Shown piece by piece: positions 6,426-9,332 of a DNA stretch of 9,332 nt. The translations under genes and the position numbers were made by a program. The notes below the pieces were generated by a model. It had not been told where the DNA came from. It ran no database searches and was given only the letters and a program-made list of their open reading frames with translations. Each line of letters starts with the position of its first letter. The stretch's first letter is position 1. The stretch lies in the NCBI GenBank assembly GCA_041946865.1, contig JBHGBF010000220.1, positions 1-9,332 on the forward strand. The letters are read 5' to 3'. The stretch is from RPQK01 sp041946865 (GTDB lineage: Bacteria; Acidobacteriota; UBA6911; RPQK01).

Positions 6426-6704
6426 CGAACGAGGGCGACCGAGACGGCATTCTATCCTTTCCGCTGCCGGCCAGGACGAAAAAAATGCTAAAAACTACAC
6501 ATGTTTTGTGCAGGCATGATACTATTCCAACGAACCCGACGAAGGGGAACAGAGATCGCGTCCGGTTGCCCGCATGCGCAGGCCCGGGGGTCGAAGGCGG
6601 CGACCGGCCACGGTCTTCAGAAGGCGGTATGCCGGGTTCTTTCCTTGTTCGGACTGTTCCCCATTCCGACTACTCGCGGTAAACCCCGATATCGACCTCA
6701 ACAC
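6426..6704. other. Upstream and leader region of the PKD-repeat gene
   Basis: No supported gene. The AT-rich part, 6480-6530, holds the likely promoter at 6517-6525. From about 6532 to 6704 a GC-rich leader would be transcribed. It contains a small hairpin GACCG-GCCA-CGGTC (6602-6615). An in-frame ATG at 6574 would add 47 arginine-rich residues ahead of the signal peptide, but it has no ribosome binding site. Confidence 0.5.
6517..6525 (+). promoter_or_regulatory. Probable extended -10 promoter for the PKD-repeat gene
   Basis: TGATACTAT contains an extended -10 motif (TG-n-TACTAT) within the most AT-rich stretch of this intergenic region. No good -35 hexamer stands 16-18 bases upstream, which extended -10 promoters can tolerate. 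Transcription would begin near 6532 and leave a leader of about 180 bases. Confidence 0.35.
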
Positions 6705-6712
6705 GGGAGGAG
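6705..6712 (+). promoter_or_regulatory. Ribosome binding site fixing the ATG 6715 start
   Basis: GGGAGGAG ends two bases before ATG 6715 (GGAGG core four bases away). Together with the signal peptide directly after this ATG it outweighs the longer frame from ATG 6574. Confidence 0.8.
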
Positions 6713-6714
6713 CC

Positions 6715-8853
6715 ATGTTTATAAGAATCTCCGCTGCGTCAGTCATCTCTCTCTCGATTGGTGCATTACTGATAGCGGGCACGCCTGTCATCAATGACAG
6801 CCTCAGCTCGCCCACTTCGAAACAGGTCCGACTCATGGACCCGCTGCGGCTCAGTGTCTGGGCGAACGATCCCAGCGGCCATCCCCTGACGTATCAATGG
6901 AGTATCGTTCAGGATCCGACAAACCTTGTGTACTTCACAGCTGATCCTGGGAAGACGACGACCACGGTTATGGGACGGGGGAACATAGAGCTCGGGTTCC
7001 CTTGGATCAGCCCGACCGACGACAACCTGAACCAACAGTATGTCGGCCAGACGGTCCAGATTGTCTTGACGGTCCAGCATGCCAATGCCGCCGATGGGAC
7101 CGAAACCGCGACACGGACCTTTGTCGTCACGATCACGGGGATTAACCATCCGCCGGTTCCCAGGATTACCGGTCAATTGGGAAGTCCCGCCGCACGTATA
7201 GTGAGCGGGAAAGGCGTCATCTGCAGCGCCGGTGAATCCGCCGACCCTGACCAGAACGACAGCTTCGCCGCTGACTGGGCGTTTGGTACGACCTTCGGGG
7301 GAAGCTACACGAATGGTTTCCCGCCGCAAATGTTCGGAGGCGAAGGGACCAGCATGTCCTTTACCGTCCCGGACATGACCTCGAACATCGACCAGCAGAT
7401 TCTTCTGCAGCTGAGCGACGGACTGCACCGAGTCAGGACGAGCGCGATCGCCTACCTCGCGCCCGCCGGTACGACCGTGACCCCTCCGCCGCCCACCACG
7501 AACCAGCCGCCCGTCGCCACCATCAAGTACAAGGTAGGAAGCGGCACGCTCCGGACGGCAACGTCGGCCACCGTGAGCATCAACTCGCCAGCCACCATCA
7601 CTCTGGATGCGGGCGCCAGCAGCGACGACGGCGGAACCGATGCCCTCTCCTACTCATGGACAAAGATTCAGGGCCTTGCGGCCGGCGCAGCAACGCTGAC
7701 AAATTCCGGCACGAAGACTGCCTCCCTGAGCATCGGCAGTGGTACCAATGGCACGGTGACCCTCACCTTGAAGGTGACTGACCAGGCGGGCCTGGCTGAC
7801 ACCGCCACCGTCAGCTTCGACATTGCGGCTTTGAGCCTCGGCCCGTCAGTCAGTGTTGCCGTCAGATCCGGCTCGACGGTCCTGACCTCAGCAGTGGAAG
7901 AAGGAACCGTGGTCACGCTGGATGGCTCTGCAAGCACGGCTTCGGATGGGACCAAGAGCCACCTGTCCTATGCCTGGCGCCAGCTTGAAGGGCCTGCCGT
8001 CAATCTGAACGGAGGCAATTCGAGCACGGCGACTTTCGTTGCGCCCGCTGTGAATCTGGATGGCACACTGCTCAAGTTCGAGCTCAGCGTGACCGATACA
8101 CAGACGGGTGTGGCGGCCCAGACGCAGGCCACCGTGACGGTCGACCTCGGGGCAACCTACTTTGCGCAAGTCGGCTTCGGGAGTCTGGGGAACGACCAGC
8201 TGAGGAGTGTCCTGTTGCTGGTCAACAACACGGCCCAGGCCGCAAACGACGTCAAGCTGGAGTTCTTCAGCTCCGATGGACAGCCGCTTGAAGCAGTCGT
8301 TGACAATCAGCCGTGGACCAACGAGCCTTTCACCGTCCCGGCCCGCTTCTCGACGAGACTCGAATTCGGCGGCGTCGGAAACACTGTCCAAGCTGGTTGG
8401 GCTCGTGTGAAGTCCGCCACGAAGCTGACGGGATTGGAGCTTTACCAGGTTATCGATCCCCAGACAGGAGAGGTCAAGCGTGAGATGAGCGTCCTGTCTT
8501 CCACGCGAGGGCGAAGCTTCACGACCTACTTCAACGCAAGTGAGGAGACCGCGCTGGCGGTGGCCAACCCGACCGATCAACCCGTCCAGATCACCGTCTC
8601 CCTCGTCGACTATGTCAACGGTCAAGAGTCAGTCGTGGTGACGAAGCCTCTGTTTCCCGAGATCCCGGACGGACGACTTCCTGCCAGGCAGCACGGCGCG
8701 AAGTTCATCGGTTCGAATCTGTTTGGGACACTGCCGGCCACCTTCAATGAAGGAGCACTGCGCGTCGAGGCCGATGGCGAGATCATCGTCACGGTGATCA
8801 AAACGAAAGAGGGCGTGATACTCTCCGCTCTGCCGCTGGCTGCGGCCCAGTGA
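6715..8853 (+). CDS. Secreted PKD/Ig-like repeat protein with duplicated C-terminal beta domain
   Basis: Exported protein of 712 residues, probably an extracellular or surface binding protein; no enzymatic motif is seen. Residues 1-22 form a signal peptide (VISLSIGALLIAG), without a lipobox. Four PKD/cadherin-like modules follow: about 28-142 (HPLTYQWSIVQ, ending VVTITGINHPPV), 143-250 (less typical), 266-372 (TLDAGASSDDGG, LSYSWTKIQG) and 378-478 (TLDGSAST, LSYAWRQLEGPAV). A PPPPTTNQPP linker (257-266) separates modules two and three. The tail holds two related beta domains, about 481-593 (YFAQVGFGS, VLLLVNNTAQ) and 600-708 (TYFNASEETALAVANPT, LPARQHGAKF), an arrangement I associate with acidobacterial exported proteins. 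It has one cysteine (170) and no recognisable anchor or sorting signal. PKD modules often mediate carbohydrate or protein contacts; the ligand is unknown. It diverges from GH97 and is probably monocistronic. Confidence 0.85.
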   Translation: MFIRISAASVISLSIGALLIAGTPVINDSLSSPTSKQVRLMDPLRLSVWANDPSGHPLTYQWSIVQDPTNLVYFTADPGKTTTTVMGRGNIELGFPWISPTDDNLNQQYVGQTVQIVLTVQHANAADGTETATRTFVVTITGINHPPVPRITGQLGSPAARIVSGKGVICSAGESADPDQNDSFAADWAFGTTFGGSYTNGFPPQMFGGEGTSMSFTVPDMTSNIDQQILLQLSDGLHRVRTSAIAYLAPAGTTVTPPPPTTNQPPVATIKYKVGSGTLRTATSATVSINSPATITLDAGASSDDGGTDALSYSWTKIQGLAAGAATLTNSGTKTASLSIGSGTNGTVTLTLKVTDQAGLADTATVSFDIAALSLGPSVSVAVRSGSTVLTSAVEEGTVVTLDGSASTASDGTKSHLSYAWRQLEGPAVNLNGGNSSTATFVAPAVNLDGTLLKFELSVTDTQTGVAAQTQATVTVDLGATYFAQVGFGSLGNDQLRSVLLLVNNTAQAANDVKLEFFSSDGQPLEAVVDNQPWTNEPFTVPARFSTRLEFGGVGNTVQAGWARVKSATKLTGLELYQVIDPQTGEVKREMSVLSSTRGRSFTTYFNASEETALAVANPTDQPVQITVSLVDYVNGQESVVVTKPLFPEIPDGRLPARQHGAKFIGSNLFGTLPATFNEGALRVEADGEIIVTVIKTKEGVILSALPLAAAQ

Positions 8854-9143
8854 GACCCTGTCTGGCCCGCATAGAAGGCGGAACTACAAACGGATCGGGA
8901 GGCGCATCGACGCACTCGCTGCTTCTCAGACAAACGCCGCGGTAGTGGTCGAGGGCATGCGTGAAGCCGGAGCCGTGATCGCGCACACGGCAGCACCCGA
9001 ACCGCCCCGCCACGATGCGGGCCATCGGCTGCCTCCCGACCATGCCTTTTACGGGTCAGCGAATCCGAGTTCGGGCGTTTCTCGTCTTGGAGGTTGGATC
9101 GGGGGCTCAACAGCCAATCAGAACCGGGTTGCGGGAGGTTTCC
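8854..9143. other. Intergenic region between the PKD gene and the partial gene
   Basis: No gene is supported. I see no strong terminator after the PKD gene: the best dyad is GCCGTG/CACGGC around 8970-8995, only 6 bp and without a T run. No clear promoter boxes were found for the gene at 9144, so its expression arrangement is unresolved. Confidence 0.5.
9133..9138 (+). promoter_or_regulatory. Ribosome binding site of the partial gene
   Basis: GGGAGG ends five bases before ATG 9144. With the signal peptide encoded next, it marks this as a true start despite the gene being cut by the window edge. Confidence 0.75.
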
Positions 9144-9332
9144 ATGTGCAGAACCCATCGCCGGAACGTGGTAGGTGGGCTGGTCATTACTATTATTCTG
9201 GGCACTTTCGGAGGCCAGGTCGCAGAGGCCCAGTCAACCTCGAGCCAATCGCCTTTTGTCGTCGAGTATTACTACGTGTCCTTTCGGCAAGGGTGCATGA
9301 CTGAATCGGGCCGAATTTGTTACCTTCCGGCA
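9144..9332 (+). CDS. Exported protein of unknown function, 5' part only
   Basis: The frame opens at ATG 9144 and stays open for 63 codons to the window end, so the gene continues beyond it. The N-terminus is a clear Sec signal peptide: basic RTHRRN, hydrophobic VVGGLVITIILGTFGG, and a likely cut at AEA|QS (residue 29/30). The mature part begins QSTSSQSPFVVEYYYVSF and has two cysteines 11 residues apart (RQGC at 52, RICY at 63-1). This is too little to assign a family, and I do not recognise it. It follows the PKD gene on the same strand after 290 bases, so co-transcription is possible but unsupported. Confidence 0.75.
   Translation, partial: MCRTHRRNVVGGLVITIILGTFGGQVAEAQSTSSQSPFVVEYYYVSFRQGCMTESGRICYLPA

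Noticed and set aside
6574..6714. N-terminal extension of the PKD protein from ATG 6574
   Set aside because: No ribosome binding site, arginine-rich low-complexity residues, and it would bury the signal peptide that begins at the well-supported ATG 6715.
7888..8625. 245-codon minus-strand frame within the PKD gene
   Set aside because: Antisense to the fourth PKD module and tail domains, with no ribosome binding site or recognisable fold; a GC-rich shadow frame.
8622..9158. 178-codon minus-strand frame overlapping the end of the PKD gene
   Set aside because: It is antisense to the last part of a well-supported gene, is rich in Arg/Ser/Pro as shadow frames are in GC-rich DNA, and has no domain.

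Overview
This window looks like accessory chromosomal DNA from a free-living, GC-rich, Gram-negative bacterium, most likely an Acidobacteriota or a close relative. That assignment is inferred from gene content: an Oar-type TonB-dependent receptor with an N-terminal carboxypeptidase-regulatory-like domain, a secreted GH97 glycosidase, and a secreted PKD-repeat protein with a C-terminal tail type I associate with acidobacterial exported proteins. No rRNA, ribosomal protein or other phylogenetic marker is present to confirm it.

Layout: 1-380 is non-coding, with palindromic repeat-like DNA (64-89, 135-175) followed by a leader with two hairpins just before the first gene. 381-3662 (+) is the 1093-residue TonB-dependent receptor-like outer-membrane protein. 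A convergent gene, 3743-5755 (-), encodes a 670-residue GH97 glycoside hydrolase of the retaining (aspartate nucleophile) type. A perfect 11-bp hairpin (3688-3713) separates the two. 5756-6714 has no intact gene. It holds the GH97 leader, the second copy of a direct repeat also seen at 135-175 (joined here to what resembles the 3' end of a serine tRNA), and a decayed reading frame on the minus strand (6165-6425) related to the tail of the next gene. 6715-8853 (+) encodes a 712-residue exported protein with about four PKD/Ig-like modules and a duplicated C-terminal beta domain. From 9144 to the window end there is the start of another exported protein, cut off by the window edge.

All four genes encode proteins that are exported or in the envelope, each with a signal peptide and a strong GGAGG-type ribosome binding site. 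A reasonable but unproved reading is a glycan or organic-matter scavenging region: the receptor in the outer membrane, GH97 cleaving alpha-linked sugars in the periplasm or outside the cell, and the PKD protein on the surface as an adhesive or binding protein. The genes are not one operon; receptor and GH97 converge, GH97 and PKD diverge. No defence system, CRISPR array, intact mobile element, tRNA or rRNA gene was found. The most noteworthy items are the 41/42-bp direct repeats flanking the receptor/GH97 pair, the tail-domain remnant next to its intact relative, and the structured receptor leader.
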